Shown: in pieces, positions 42,604-51,552 of the stretch
Layout: each line of letters begins with the position of its first letter
How positions within the stretch are numbered: position 1 is the first letter of the stretch
Assembly (NCBI RefSeq): GCF_008087665.1
Contig: NZ_CP042912.1
Location: 5,766,001 to 5,830,000, forward strand
DNA: 64,000 bases
Direction of reading: 5' to 3'
DNA from: Mariniblastus fucicola
Lineage (GTDB): Bacteria > Planctomycetota > Planctomycetia > Pirellulales > Pirellulaceae
The notes under the pieces: model-generated
Seen by the model: the letters and a program-made list of their open reading frames with translations, nothing else
Databases searched by the model: none
What the model was told of the DNA's origin: nothing
Position numbers and translations under genes: made by a program

Positions 42604-43230
42604 TCAAAACGGCCACGCAAACCAGACCATCCCAATCGCCACTGCGGTCAAGACAAAGCCGAACGCCACGAGCAGACCATCGCGAGCGGTCAGCCCCAAG
42701 GCAAACATGGTGATCGCGAATCCCGGCGCGAAAACGCCAAGAGGTACGAACGCCAGCGGATAAAACGACAGTGCCAACAGAATTGAGATGATGGCGATCG
42801 GATAGATCACTGCACCGCCGGCCAGAAACTCAAACCGGTTGTAGACGACTTTCTCGAACATCTTCACCCAAGGCTTTGTTTTCTCGACGCCCGACGTCAG
42901 CTTCTCGCGTGAAAACTCGAAGTCCTCAAGCTTGTCCGGAATCCATGGCTTTCCGGAAAAGAACATCATCTGCCCCGCGATCAGAATGATCAACGTCCCG
43001 GTAATGACGCTCATCCCGGGCACCATCCCAATCGGCGAGATGGCGATGATCGCCGGAAACAACAACATCGGCCCGTGGCTTCGGCTGTCGAGCGAATCCA
43101 AAAGGTGGACGATTTTTACTTTGTCCTGCCCTTCAGTCGTATCGACAAAGTGTGTCAGCAGTCCGGACAAACTGTCCGGAGCAGAATCGGAACTGTCATT
43201 ATTTTTGTCTGGCAAGTTTGGCTTATTCAT
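42604..43230 (-). CDS. ExoD-family membrane protein
   Basis: A 208-residue membrane protein of the ExoD family, named for a Rhizobium exopolysaccharide/alkali-tolerance gene; the biochemical role is unclear. A polar N-terminus is followed by LSGLLTHFVDTTEGQDKVKI, then SRSHGPMLLFPAIIAISPIG (the family's most conserved block: G-P-x-x-L-F-x-A-I-x-x-x-x-P-x-G-x-x-P-G), TLIILIAGQMMF and C-terminal helices ending MVWFAWPF. The Met at 43230 is chosen over 43251 because it lies at the overlap with the preceding FNT gene (stop at 43223, 8-nt overlap), which implies co-transcription. Confidence 0.87.
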   Translation of the reverse strand: MNKPNLPDKNNDSSDSAPDSLSGLLTHFVDTTEGQDKVKIVHLLDSLDSRSHGPMLLFPAIIAISPIGMVPGMSVITGTLIILIAGQMMFFSGKPWIPDKLEDFEFSREKLTSGVEKTKPWVKMFEKVVYNRFEFLAGGAVIYPIAIISILLALSFYPLAFVPLGVFAPGFAITMFALGLTARDGLLVAFGFVLTAVAIGMVWFAWPF

Positions 43231-44260
43231 TGGTCCGCCGAATGTGAGCATAGTTTAAAAGGGCAACAAAACAGGATCCACCGACCAGGTTTCCGACAAG
43301 GGCCGTGCTGATGAAACGAGCCGACATTAAAGGCGTGAATTCAGAACTCAAGAACATCGCCGCAAACATCTCCACCGATCCAGCAATCGAATGGTGAAGG
43401 CCCCCAATTCCAATCAAAAACGTGACGATATAGATCGCCGCAATCTGAGCGATTGTCCGTGGACTCGATCCAACCAACCAGGCTCCCAGAGCCATCAACC
43501 ACCCGGCCAGAACCGCGCTTACAAACAGCGACCCGGTAGAGAACTCTGTCAGATGATGTCCGATTTCCAAGTAGCCGGCCTTGGCGTGCACGACGTCCGC
43601 GGCAAGAAAGTGCAGCCCGCCACAGGCCAGCGCGCCGATCAGATTCCCGACGATCACGATCACCCACAAACGCATCAACGAAGACACGTTCGATTTTCGA
43701 TCGAGTACAGGATAGAGTGCGGTCGCGGTGTGTTCAGTGAAAAGCTGTGCTCCGCTGAGAATACAAACCACGAAACCCAGCGGATAGACGAACGCGGTCG
43801 CGATTCGACTGACAACTGGAGAAGCATTCAACTCCGTCGTCGCGGTCAAAACAACCGCCACTGCCATCGCTGAGAATCCAACGATCAACCCCGCGGCAAC
43901 CGCGGACAGTAACAAGGACAACGTCGGTCGGCCCATTTGTTCCAGACCTTCTTCGATCGCATATTCCAACGCATCATCCGGATGACGACGCCTTTCGTCA
44001 GTGCGTTTGATGATGACGGGAACGAAGTCCTGATCTTCCGATTGCCGTTCTTCTTTCCGTTGATTTTCAGGCACTGGAGTGCTGATGATCTCGCCGCCGG
44101 GCAATAAAATGCCTTCGTTGTCGGGTCCACCGTCTTGGGCGGAAGGCTTTTCTTCTGACGTGTTCAAAGTGGACTCAGTTGCTTGCGTAATCGAATATCG
44201 TTGTGTCCGCGAAACTGGACTCTCGCAGACCAATCTTCGATAAAGCGAAGCGTGTGCCAA
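43223..44260 (-). CDS. Formate/nitrite transporter (FNT) family protein
   Basis: A 345-residue protein. The first ~115 residues are polar and cytoplasmic and include a basic/acidic stretch (IKRTDERRRHPDDALEYAI). They are followed by six membrane helices of the FNT channel fold, with GAQLFTEHTATALYPVLDRK, LWVIVIVGNLIGALACGGLHFL and GIGGLHHSIAGSVEMFAAM, the last carrying the central conserved His region. FNT channels pass small monovalent anions such as formate, nitrite or hydrosulfide; this one belongs to the long-N-terminus branch whose substrate is unsettled. The ATG at 44260 is used, though a TTG at 44164 is also possible. The stop overlaps the ExoD start by 8 nt. Confidence 0.87.
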   Translation of the reverse strand: MAHASLYRRLVCESPVSRTQRYSITQATESTLNTSEEKPSAQDGGPDNEGILLPGGEIISTPVPENQRKEERQSEDQDFVPVIIKRTDERRRHPDDALEYAIEEGLEQMGRPTLSLLLSAVAAGLIVGFSAMAVAVVLTATTELNASPVVSRIATAFVYPLGFVVCILSGAQLFTEHTATALYPVLDRKSNVSSLMRLWVIVIVGNLIGALACGGLHFLAADVVHAKAGYLEIGHHLTEFSTGSLFVSAVLAGWLMALGAWLVGSSPRTIAQIAAIYIVTFLIGIGGLHHSIAGSVEMFAAMFLSSEFTPLMSARFISTALVGNLVGGSCFVALLNYAHIRRTNE

Positions 44261-44400
44261 AAGTATTTTTGAGCAGCGATTGGTGAAAAACCCCGCAAAT
44301 CAGCGGCATCCCACCGGTTCAATGATGAAATCTGGTCGTCGAACAATCAAGTTGGTCGACTTCGCATTATCACAAAAAGCCCAAACTGGCGCAAGCGCGT

Positions 44401-45885
44401 TCACGCTGCCTTGGCTGAGTCAACACGCTCGGCATGTCCAACGGCTGCCTTGCAAATGTTCCGCAGCATGCCGCGAAACACAAACTCATGAAGCGGGAAT
44501 AGCGAGTACCAATAGAGGATCCCGAACAATCCAACAGGGTCAAAGATTGCGGTTTGTCGAACCGTTGTTTTGCCTTCCTCTTCGGTAACTTCGAACTCCA
44601 GCCACGCTCGTCCCGGAACTCGCATCTCTGCCGCGAGCCGGAGCAATTTATCGGGCACGACTTCTTCGACTCGCCAAAAATCCAGCGTGTCACCTGACCG
44701 AACGTTCTCTGGATCTCGACGTCCTCGACGGACTCCAACGCCACCAACCAGCAAGTCCATAAAGCCTCGAATCTTCCATAACCAGTCTCCGTAGTACCAA
44801 CCGGTCGATCCACCGATTCTGCGGATGGGTGCGAATGCTTCTGCAGCAGTCAGCGGCACTTCACGACACCTCGAATCAACCAATCGCGATCCGAACCGAA
44901 CTCCGCCCCAACTTTTCTGCTCGCCGCCGGACGAGAAAGCGTCCGACCATCTGGTTTCTGCAAACTCGGAATCTTCGTTGACCAACGCGCGAGAAATTGC
45001 CTCGTCGACTGAGCGTGGGACAACCGAAAATTCATGTGCAGCCGAATCATCGGTGACCAGCGTTTCGTTTCGCAGGCTGTCAATTAATTTCCGCCCGACG
45101 CGAGAATACAGGGGCGTCACCAGCCCTAGCCACAGACTCGAAAGATAGGGCGTCAAGAAAGGCACCGGAATCATGTAACGGGTCAGTCTGCGTTGATCAG
45201 CGTATCGCTGCATGATGTCACCATATGAAACCGCATCCGGGCCGCCGATCTCGTAGATTCTCGAATCGCTGACGGGTTTATCAAGGACTTCCACGAGATA
45301 GGCCAATACGTCTTCGATCGCTATCGGTTGAGCCAAAACGCGAACCCATTTGGGACAAATCATTACGGGCAAACGTTCCACCAACGCCCGAATCATTTCG
45401 AACGAGAGACTCCCGGAACCGATAATGATCGAAGCCTGAAACTCGACGACCTGAGCCGTCGACGTTCGCAGCACGTCTCCAATTTCCTGACGACTACGTA
45501 GATGCTTTGACAGATCATCAGCTTCATTTCCAAGCCCGCCAAGGTATACGATTCGCTTGACGTTTTGCCGAGAACAGGCCTCCGCGAAGTTTTCGGCAGC
45601 CTTGCGGTCGGTCTTCTCAAAGTCTTCACTGTCTCCCATCGAATGAATGAAATAGTACGCCGTATGGATTCCTTCCAGCGTCTGCAAGAGAGAGTCCATG
45701 TTCAGCACGTTCCCAACAGAGACTTCAACCTCATCCAGATTAAAGTTTTCTCGACCAGATTCGCGACGTGTCAGACAACGAACATCATGCCCCCTCGAAA
45801 CCAATCGCGGCAGCAATCGCCCGCCGACATAGCCCGTTGCTCCTGTCAGCAGAATTTTCCTGCTCGTGTTTGTCTGGGAATTCAT
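44401..45885 (-). CDS. NAD(P)-binding SDR-family protein with DUF2867 domain
   Basis: A 494-residue two-domain protein. Residues about 10-300 form an atypical SDR (NmrA/complex-I-subunit-like) Rossmann domain: LLTGATGYVGGRLLPRLVSRG (GxxGxxG), HDVRCLTRR, AYYFIHSMGDS and RIVYLGGLGNE. Residues about 320-480 form a DUF2867 domain containing GWYYGDWLWKIRGFMDLLVG, FWRVEEVVPDKLLRL and YWYSLFPLHEFVF. Similar fusions are common in bacteria and their substrate is unknown. The Met at 45885 precedes the Rossmann strand; the open frame to 45969 adds unrelated residues. It lies downstream of the hybrid kinase on the same strand with a 153-bp gap. Confidence 0.85.
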   Translation of the reverse strand: MNSQTNTSRKILLTGATGYVGGRLLPRLVSRGHDVRCLTRRESGRENFNLDEVEVSVGNVLNMDSLLQTLEGIHTAYYFIHSMGDSEDFEKTDRKAAENFAEACSRQNVKRIVYLGGLGNEADDLSKHLRSRQEIGDVLRTSTAQVVEFQASIIIGSGSLSFEMIRALVERLPVMICPKWVRVLAQPIAIEDVLAYLVEVLDKPVSDSRIYEIGGPDAVSYGDIMQRYADQRRLTRYMIPVPFLTPYLSSLWLGLVTPLYSRVGRKLIDSLRNETLVTDDSAAHEFSVVPRSVDEAISRALVNEDSEFAETRWSDAFSSGGEQKSWGGVRFGSRLVDSRCREVPLTAAEAFAPIRRIGGSTGWYYGDWLWKIRGFMDLLVGGVGVRRGRRDPENVRSGDTLDFWRVEEVVPDKLLRLAAEMRVPGRAWLEFEVTEEEGKTTVRQTAIFDPVGLFGILYWYSLFPLHEFVFRGMLRNICKAAVGHAERVDSAKAA

Positions 45886-46038
45886 GGAAGGTACTGGTTT
45901 GGGAAAACGCCAGGAATGAAGACTTGCTGGCAAAGTAAATCGCTCGGGATGAATCCAAGAAATCAACAAAGCGAATGAACGAATTTGCGAGAACGGTCCG
46001 GAAGTCGCATTTCAATGACCGTTCTCAGCGGCGACCCG

Positions 46039-48894
46039 TTAACTCCAATTGCCCAGCTCGTCGCAAAGCTGACCGTACAGACTTTTGAGCTGTGCTTTCG
46101 ACTGGGCAACTGACGCGACTTCCTGATTCCGTCCGGCCCGCTCAAACTGCAATGCCAAATCGCAACAAGGCTTTGCACCAAAGTTCAGCATCAGCCCTTT
46201 TAAAGCATGAGCTGATTTTTCGAGCTCTGCATGGTCATTGTCCGAAACCGCCTGCATGACTTCTTCAAGGATCGCCGGCGAGTCGTCGAGGAAAATTCGC
46301 ACGAACTCCTTAAACAACATTTCATCTCCGCCTAACCGTTTGAGCGACGTTTCATAGTCCACCAACGTTGGTACGGATTCGCGTTGTTCATCATCGTTTG
46401 CCCCCACAGAATTCTGGACATGTTTCGCGTGATTTACATCGTTCTTTTTTTGCCCGCCAAAACGATCTGACGCAAGATTGTTTTCGGACGCTTCCGGTTT
46501 TGATGCAATTGATTCCACGAGCTCAACCAGTTTTTTGGCATTGAGCGGCTTCGAAATGTACGCGTCCATCCCCGCCGCAAGACAGGTTTCGCGATCTCCC
46601 TGCATCGCATGCGCGGTCATCGCGATAACTGGTGTTTCCGCGATGGCTGGATCGGAGTGAGCGCGAATCGCGGCCGTTGCCTGGAATCCGTCCATGACTG
46701 GCATTTGCACATCCATCAGCACGACGTCGAACTGGATTTCGTTCGACTGAATCTGGTCGATTGCAACGCGGCCGTTGGATGCGGCAAGAACCTGATGCCC
46801 CCGTTTGCCGAGGATCGCCTGAGCCACCTTTTGGTTGGCTTCGAGGTCCTCGACCAACAGGATTTTCAGTGGCAAGATTGGGCGGTTCGTCTCAACGCCG
46901 GCAGATTTCAAACCGACCGTCAGCGATGTTCCGGAGTATAGATCAAGTGTGTCCACGACGGCGTTGAGCAGTTCTGACTGTGAGACTGGCTTTGTAAGGT
47001 AATGTGCGACAGGAGCATCCGTCTTTCGATCCGAATACATCCCCATGTCAGCGGCTGACTGCATCATCACGATCGGCGGACAATCCTCGCCTTTCTTTTC
47101 GACCACTTGTTCCGCCAAGTCGTATCCGTCAGTCTGCGGCATTAACGAATCGATGAATGCCATCGAGATCTTCTGGCCTTGCGATTCCAGTTCTTCAAGA
47201 ATCCGTAGTGCCTGGTCGGCGCTTGTCGAAACAAAAGGTTGCATCGACCAACTGACAAAGATCGTTTCGAGAATTCGAAGATTCGTCGGGTTGTCGTCGA
47301 CGATCAGAACTTTCATGTCTTCAACGAGTTCTGTCGGAAGTTGATCGGCCGGTTTAGTCTCGTCCTCAACGGGTAGAGAAAGATAGAAGTAAAAATTGCT
47401 GCCTTCGCCAAGCTTACTCTTCATTCTCAGCCGGCCTCCCATCAAGGCCACCAACTCTCGGCAGATCGAAAGACCGAGCCCCGTACCGTGATGCTTTCGC
47501 GTCGAGGACATGTCTGCCTGCTGGAACGGTAGCAGGACGTTTGTTTGATCCTCAGGCGAAATTCCAACACCGGTATCCGACACGGAAAATCGCAGACGGA
47601 CTTCCGACGGTAGTTCGCGTGAGAGATCGACACGAACGACGATTTCACCGCGTTCTGTGAACTTGACCGCGTTGCTGAGCAGATTCGTCAGGACCTGCTG
47701 AATCCGTCGACCGTCTCCGATAAGACGACTCGGGACATTGCTATCGACCTCGCAAAGCACCTCAAGGCCCTTTTCGCTCGCCCTGCCAGAGACAACCTTT
47801 GCGGGTACGTTGACGATTTCTCGAATGTCGAACGGCTCGTTAGAGATCTCGAATTTCCCTGACTCAATCTTCGTGAAATCGAGCAGTTCGTTCACCAATT
47901 CCAACAGCGAATCTGCCGAAGTTTTCGCCACACCAAGGTAATCCGCAACGATCGGATCGAGCGATTCTTCGAGTGACAGGTTTAGCATGCCGAGGATTGC
48001 ATTCATCGGCGTTCGCAGCTCGTGGCTCACATTGGCGAGAAACTCGGTGCGCGATTTGTTGGCCCGGTTCGCCATCTCCTCGGCTTTTTCAGCCGTCGTC
48101 ATCGCCCGCAAAATCGCGTCCTGAGACTGACGCCGTTCCGTAATGTCGCGTTCGATGCTGGAGCAACCCACCAGTTCCCCATCGGCATCATAGAGCGGAG
48201 ACACCGTGATCGACATGTCGCAGATCTGTCCGTTTTTTCGCTGTCGTTTAACCTCGAACTGAAGCAGCTCGACACCATCGCGAAGTGCGTCCCGGACTTC
48301 GCGCTCTTCCTCGTCAACGCCGCGAGGAAGGATCATCGTCCCGGGTCGGCCGATGACTTCTTCCGCATCGTAGCCATAGATTTCTTTCGCACCCTGATTC
48401 CAACTGGAAATCACTCCAGACATGTTCTTGCTGATAATCGCATCACGTGAAGTTTCAACCAACAAGGCCAACTGATTTCGATGGGCGGCTTCGGTGCGTT
48501 TCAGCGTGATGTCGACAAAGCTGACCACCGCGCCAGTGATTCGGTCGCCTTCCCGAATTGGATAGCTCCAATACTCCACATCCAGACGCGTCTTGTCCTT
48601 TCGCCAGAACACTTCGTCATCAACATGTACATTTTGGTTGTTGGTGAACGATTTATAGATATTGCAATCTTGAACCGCATACGGGCTGCCATCGCGATGT
48701 GCGAAATGGATCAGCTCATGCACCGCCTGGTTGAGCATTTCGTCTTTCGAGTCAAAGCCCAACAGTTCGACACAGCGCGCATTGCAGTAGGTACAACGGC
48801 CATCCAAATCGATGCAGTAAATACCCGCCGCGATCGAATCCAGCATGTTGGTGAGCTGGCCATGGGAGTCCTTGAAAGAAGAGTCTTCGACCAT
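46039..48894 (-). CDS. Hybrid sensor histidine kinase (PAS-PAS-HisKA-HATPase-REC-REC-HPt)
   Basis: A 951-residue soluble hybrid kinase. Domains in order: PAS (about 10-130), PAS/PAC (about 142-255, ending SSIERDITERR), HisKA with phospho-acceptor His291 (FLANVSHELRTPMNAILG), HATPase_c (about 395-515, with GTGLGLSICRELVALMGG), REC1 from 527 (MKVLIVDDNPTNLRIL; acceptor in FIDSLMPQTDG), REC2 from about 675 (LLVEDLEANQ; acceptor in LMDVQMPVMDG), and a C-terminal HPt domain with HALKGLMLNFGA. No membrane helix is present, so it senses a cytoplasmic signal, probably through PAS cofactors. It is a BarA/ArcB-like phosphorelay without DNA-binding output; the sigma-54 response regulator at 54996 is a candidate partner by proximity only. 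Confidence 0.93.
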   Translation of the reverse strand: MVEDSSFKDSHGQLTNMLDSIAAGIYCIDLDGRCTYCNARCVELLGFDSKDEMLNQAVHELIHFAHRDGSPYAVQDCNIYKSFTNNQNVHVDDEVFWRKDKTRLDVEYWSYPIREGDRITGAVVSFVDITLKRTEAAHRNQLALLVETSRDAIISKNMSGVISSWNQGAKEIYGYDAEEVIGRPGTMILPRGVDEEEREVRDALRDGVELLQFEVKRQRKNGQICDMSITVSPLYDADGELVGCSSIERDITERRQSQDAILRAMTTAEKAEEMANRANKSRTEFLANVSHELRTPMNAILGMLNLSLEESLDPIVADYLGVAKTSADSLLELVNELLDFTKIESGKFEISNEPFDIREIVNVPAKVVSGRASEKGLEVLCEVDSNVPSRLIGDGRRIQQVLTNLLSNAVKFTERGEIVVRVDLSRELPSEVRLRFSVSDTGVGISPEDQTNVLLPFQQADMSSTRKHHGTGLGLSICRELVALMGGRLRMKSKLGEGSNFYFYLSLPVEDETKPADQLPTELVEDMKVLIVDDNPTNLRILETIFVSWSMQPFVSTSADQALRILEELESQGQKISMAFIDSLMPQTDGYDLAEQVVEKKGEDCPPIVMMQSAADMGMYSDRKTDAPVAHYLTKPVSQSELLNAVVDTLDLYSGTSLTVGLKSAGVETNRPILPLKILLVEDLEANQKVAQAILGKRGHQVLAASNGRVAIDQIQSNEIQFDVVLMDVQMPVMDGFQATAAIRAHSDPAIAETPVIAMTAHAMQGDRETCLAAGMDAYISKPLNAKKLVELVESIASKPEASENNLASDRFGGQKKNDVNHAKHVQNSVGANDDEQRESVPTLVDYETSLKRLGGDEMLFKEFVRIFLDDSPAILEEVMQAVSDNDHAELEKSAHALKGLMLNFGAKPCCDLALQFERAGRNQEVASVAQSKAQLKSLYGQLCDELGNWS

Positions 48895-48991
48895 GAAGGA
48901 AAGTCCAACGATTCATTTCGGATAGCAAAATGGCGAAAGCAGAAACCACATGATAACAATGGCTGCTCGCCGCGAAGACACGAGTGCGAGT

Positions 48992-49022
48992 AAAAAAAGC
49001 TTGCCCGCAAACCCGAGCAAGC
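48992..49022 (-). terminator. Rho-independent terminator of the DUF1328 gene
   Basis: Read on the minus strand, GCTTGC and GCAAGC (49017-49022 and 48999-49004) form a stem extended by three further pairs around a GGTTTG loop, followed by seven T (48998-48992). It begins 9 bp past the DUF1328 stop and isolates this short gene from the hybrid kinase gene. Confidence 0.8.
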
Positions 49023-49030
49023 CGGCAGCA

Positions 49031-49207
49031 CTAGACGACAGGAGATTTCCCTTTGAGGACCCCGGCGATCGCTGCAATAACGAACAGTACGATGAAAACG
49101 TAGAAGAGCAGTTTCGCGGCGCCGGCGAAACTCGCTGCGATACCCGAAAATCCGAAGATGGCGAACAGCAGTGAAAGGACGAGCAGTGCGATGGCCAGGC
49201 GTAACAT
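49031..49207 (-). CDS. DUF1328-family small membrane protein
   Basis: A 58-residue protein with the DUF1328 pattern: MLRLAIALLVLSLLFAIFGF, then GIAASFAGAAKLLFYVF and a second helix IVLFVIAAIAGVLKGK. Two membrane helices and no other domain. The family is common in bacteria and often stress-induced in gammaproteobacteria (YtjA type); the role is unknown. The Met at 49207 gives the family start, with a GGAAAT purine run upstream. A -24/-12 sigma-54 promoter lies at 49254-49267 and a terminator follows directly, so this is a monocistronic, probably stress-regulated transcript. Confidence 0.9.
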   Translation of the reverse strand: MLRLAIALLVLSLLFAIFGFSGIAASFAGAAKLLFYVFIVLFVIAAIAGVLKGKSPVV

Positions 49208-49253
49208 AGTATTTCCTTTGATTCGTTTTGAAGTTTGATCTGATCTCCGTAAA

Positions 49254-49267
49254 GCATCCGGCATGCC
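49254..49267 (-). promoter_or_regulatory. Predicted sigma-54 promoter for the DUF1328 gene
   Basis: On the minus strand the sequence TGGCATGCCGGATGCT has the obligatory GG (49267-49266) and GC (49255-49254) separated by 10 nt, the -24/-12 spacing. The predicted transcription start is near 49242, about 35 nt before the ATG at 49207. Confidence 0.72.
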
Positions 49268-49343
49268 AAACCGGACCGTGACGGCAAGTTTTCACCAGAG
49301 CACTTTCGACTTCGAGAATACGTGTTCGGGCTGGAGCGAGGCG

Positions 49344-49371
49344 GTTGCAAACTCATATGCAACTGGTTGCA
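49344..49371 (+). promoter_or_regulatory. Candidate upstream activator site: GTTGCA/TGCAAC half-site cluster
   Basis: Three half-sites (GTTGCA 49344-49349, TGCAAC 49358-49363, GTTGCA 49366-49371) form two inverted repeats, including the palindrome TGCAACTGGTTGCA. The cluster lies between the divergent DUF1328 and Pmp3 sigma-54 promoters, about 95-120 nt upstream of the Pmp3 -24 box, the usual position for an enhancer-binding protein. The binding protein is not identified. The rest of the 49208-49546 gap shows only the two promoters and the Pmp3 ribosome site. Confidence 0.35.
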
Positions 49372-49466
49372 GAACGACCATAACGTCCCATAAGCGACCA
49401 TTGAAATCGCCATTTTGTCGATTTTCCCCGTTCGAAAGAGGGTACCTTGCTGCGATTTCGCCTTTT

Positions 49467-49480
49467 GGCATGCTGCGTGC
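49467..49480 (+). promoter_or_regulatory. Predicted sigma-54 promoter for the Pmp3-PRC operon
   Basis: TGGCATGCTGCGTGCA carries GG (49467-49468) and GC (49479-49480) with exactly 10 nt between. The predicted start near 49492 lies about 55 nt before the Pmp3 ATG at 49547. The core closely resembles the DUF1328 promoter core (TGGCATGC shared). Confidence 0.75.
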
Positions 49481-49546
49481 AACCGCTTGTCTTTCGCACA
49501 AAGCATCGCACTATTCATTTTAAATCAAATCCGAGGAGCTCAAATC

Positions 49547-49726
49547 ATGGCTGATTTCATTCGCATCGCACTCTCTGTACTCGTTCCACCTGTCGGCGTT
49601 TTTCTTAAAGTCGGATTCGGAGGACAGTTCTGGCTCAACCTGCTGCTGACGCTGCTGTTCTACATTCCCGGCCTCTGCCACGCTGTTTACGTAATCGCCA
49701 GTGAACCCGATAAAGCAATCGCGTAA
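49547..49726 (+). CDS. Pmp3/YqaE-family small membrane proteolipid
   Basis: A 59-residue two-helix membrane protein. ALSVLVPPVGVFLKVGFGGQ and WLNLLLTLLFYIPGLCHAVYVI match the Pmp3/YqaE/stress-induced hydrophobic peptide family, which affects membrane potential and salt tolerance in yeast, plants and bacteria. The ATG at 49547 follows a strong GAGGAG ribosome site. It is transcribed from the sigma-54 promoter at 49467-49480 and lies 31 bp upstream of the PRC-barrel gene, so the two are co-transcribed. Confidence 0.93.
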   Translation: MADFIRIALSVLVPPVGVFLKVGFGGQFWLNLLLTLLFYIPGLCHAVYVIASEPDKAIA

Positions 49727-49757
49727 ATCCACCAGACCACCAGGAGGCACAAAAGTC

Positions 49758-50489
49758 ATGCAACAGCGATTTTCAGACATCAAGAATTGCAAACTATTTA
49801 CTACTGACGGGGTCATCGGCAAAGTTACAGATCTACTTGTCGAAGATGACGAGTGGATCGTTCGATACCTCGTCGTTGACATCCAGAGCCCGATTTCATC
49901 AAGACGAATACTGATCGCACCCGCGGCCATCGAAGGCGTCAATATTGAGAACAACATGATCGCTACGATCTTGAGTGCTCAACAGGTGATGCAGAGCCCT
50001 TTGCTCGACGACGATCAACCCGCTTGTCGACGCTACGAAGAAGCGCTTGTCGAATACTACGGATGGCCGGTTTACTGGCTCGGCCGAGCAGTGTTGCCTG
50101 CGCGGAGTATGGACAAGTTGGCTAACGACGAAGCGACGTCTTTTGTCGACGAGAACGGCAGCACGAATCTGAGGAGCGCGAAAGAGATCTGTGGCTACCG
50201 CATCAAATCTGGCGACGATTCGGTTGGCTCAATCCAGGACTTGGTTGTCAAAATGAACTCCTGGATTGTCAGTTTTGCGATGGCCGATCCGCGGACATGG
50301 TCGCAGGACCAACCCTCCATGTTCTCCACTTCGCAAATCGAATCAGTGCATTGGTCGAACCGTGAAGTCGTCGTAAAACTTGCGAAAGATGTACGCTTGC
50401 CAAACGCTCCCACATCGAACGGCAGCGCGAACATGATCTCCAGCCAGTCCATGCCGACAATGCAACATACATCTCCGGATCGTTCCTGA
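49758..50489 (+). CDS. PRC-barrel domain protein (two barrels)
   Basis: A 243-residue protein with two PRC-barrel units. The first (about 1-90) contains FTTDGVIGKVTDLLVEDDEWIVRYLVVD; the second (about 130-220) contains AKEICGYRIKSGDDSVGSIQDLVV and SWIVSFAMADP. PRC barrels occur in photosynthetic reaction centres and RimM, and free-standing copies are common in stress clusters. No catalytic residues are known. The ATG at 49758 follows an excellent CAGGAGG ribosome site; the frame open to 49701 overlaps the Pmp3 gene. A Ser/Thr/Asn-rich tail ends the protein. Confidence 0.88.
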   Translation: MQQRFSDIKNCKLFTTDGVIGKVTDLLVEDDEWIVRYLVVDIQSPISSRRILIAPAAIEGVNIENNMIATILSAQQVMQSPLLDDDQPACRRYEEALVEYYGWPVYWLGRAVLPARSMDKLANDEATSFVDENGSTNLRSAKEICGYRIKSGDDSVGSIQDLVVKMNSWIVSFAMADPRTWSQDQPSMFSTSQIESVHWSNREVVVKLAKDVRLPNAPTSNGSANMISSQSMPTMQHTSPDRS

Positions 50490-50586
50490 GTTTGCCCTTG
50501 GCCCGACGCCCACAGCCAATTTTCCAACCCGCTGTTCAATGCACAGCTCTTGGTGACCTTTAAATCACCGACAAATTTTGAGGTAC

Positions 50587-51552
50587 ATGATGTCCATTAA
50601 TATTGACTGTTTCGGCAAATCGGATCTCGGCCAGATACGCCCGGTAAATGAGGACCAATTTCTTATCGCTGACCTGAACAAGTCGATGCGAGTACATCAG
50701 ACAAGTCTCGGCCTCAGCCGACAGACGCGTCTTTTCGGCGGCTCGCAGGGGAAATTACTCCTCGTTGCGGACGGTTTGGGAGGGCATGAATCTGGAGAGC
50801 GCGCCAGTACTCTGGCCGTCGATGGTGTTGCGAGCTATGTGTTAAATTCGATGGACTGGCTATTCCGCATTGGTGAAGAGGACGAGGAGTCGCTGGAAGC
50901 GGAACTCAAACAGGCTTTCCAGTACAGTCAAACAGCAATCGCCGCTGAGGCCGAAGCGATTCCGGATCGCCGTGGTATGGCAACCACGCTAACGATGGCT
51001 TACATCAGTTGGCCGAAGCTATACGTTGTGCACGTTGGCGACACCCGTTGTTATCACGTCCGCGGCAGTTCGATCAGTCAACTGACAACCGATCACACGA
51101 TGGCACAGCTCGCCCGATCCGTTCCTGGTGATCAGGATGATGAGTTGAAGGTGCAAAATGTCGGCAGCGTGAACCCGACTGAGTCACGAAATCCGATGGA
51201 GAATGTTCTCTGGAACGTCGTTGGTGGAACGAGCGCATCGCTTGAGCCCCAGATCAGAAAGTCCGAACTGGCAATCGGTGATACACTGTTGCTGTGCTCG
51301 GATGGACTTACGCGTCACATCCAGGACAACGAACTGCTCGAAATGACCAAGCTGGATCGTCCGTCGAGTGAGATCTGTGATCAGCTTGTCGAAGTGGCTA
51401 ACGCTCGTGGCGGCGAGGACAACATTACTGCCGTCCTTGCCAGATTCCGAGAGCCGCGAGTAGAAAGTAGTGAACTCGCCGACGCCAGCCGAACCGCCGC
51501 TGCTATTGCCACCCCTGAGACTGCCAAAACGAATGTACACCCGCGTCCTTAA
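50587..51552 (+). CDS. PP2C-type Ser/Thr protein phosphatase
   Basis: A ~321-residue PPM/PP2C phosphatase, cytoplasmic, removing phosphate from Ser/Thr residues. Metal-binding and catalytic motifs are intact: IRPVNEDQF, LVADGLGGHESGERAS, VHVGDTRCYHV, LLLCSDGLTRHI and GGEDNITAVLA. In planctomycetes such enzymes balance abundant Ser/Thr kinases, but no kinase is adjacent. A GAGG ribosome site lies before two consecutive Met codons (50587 and 50590). The gene overlaps the start of the DUF2254 gene by 20 nt, so the two are probably translated together. Confidence 0.92.
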   Translation: MMSINIDCFGKSDLGQIRPVNEDQFLIADLNKSMRVHQTSLGLSRQTRLFGGSQGKLLLVADGLGGHESGERASTLAVDGVASYVLNSMDWLFRIGEEDEESLEAELKQAFQYSQTAIAAEAEAIPDRRGMATTLTMAYISWPKLYVVHVGDTRCYHVRGSSISQLTTDHTMAQLARSVPGDQDDELKVQNVGSVNPTESRNPMENVLWNVVGGTSASLEPQIRKSELAIGDTLLLCSDGLTRHIQDNELLEMTKLDRPSSEICDQLVEVANARGGEDNITAVLARFREPRVESSELADASRTAAAIATPETAKTNVHPRP

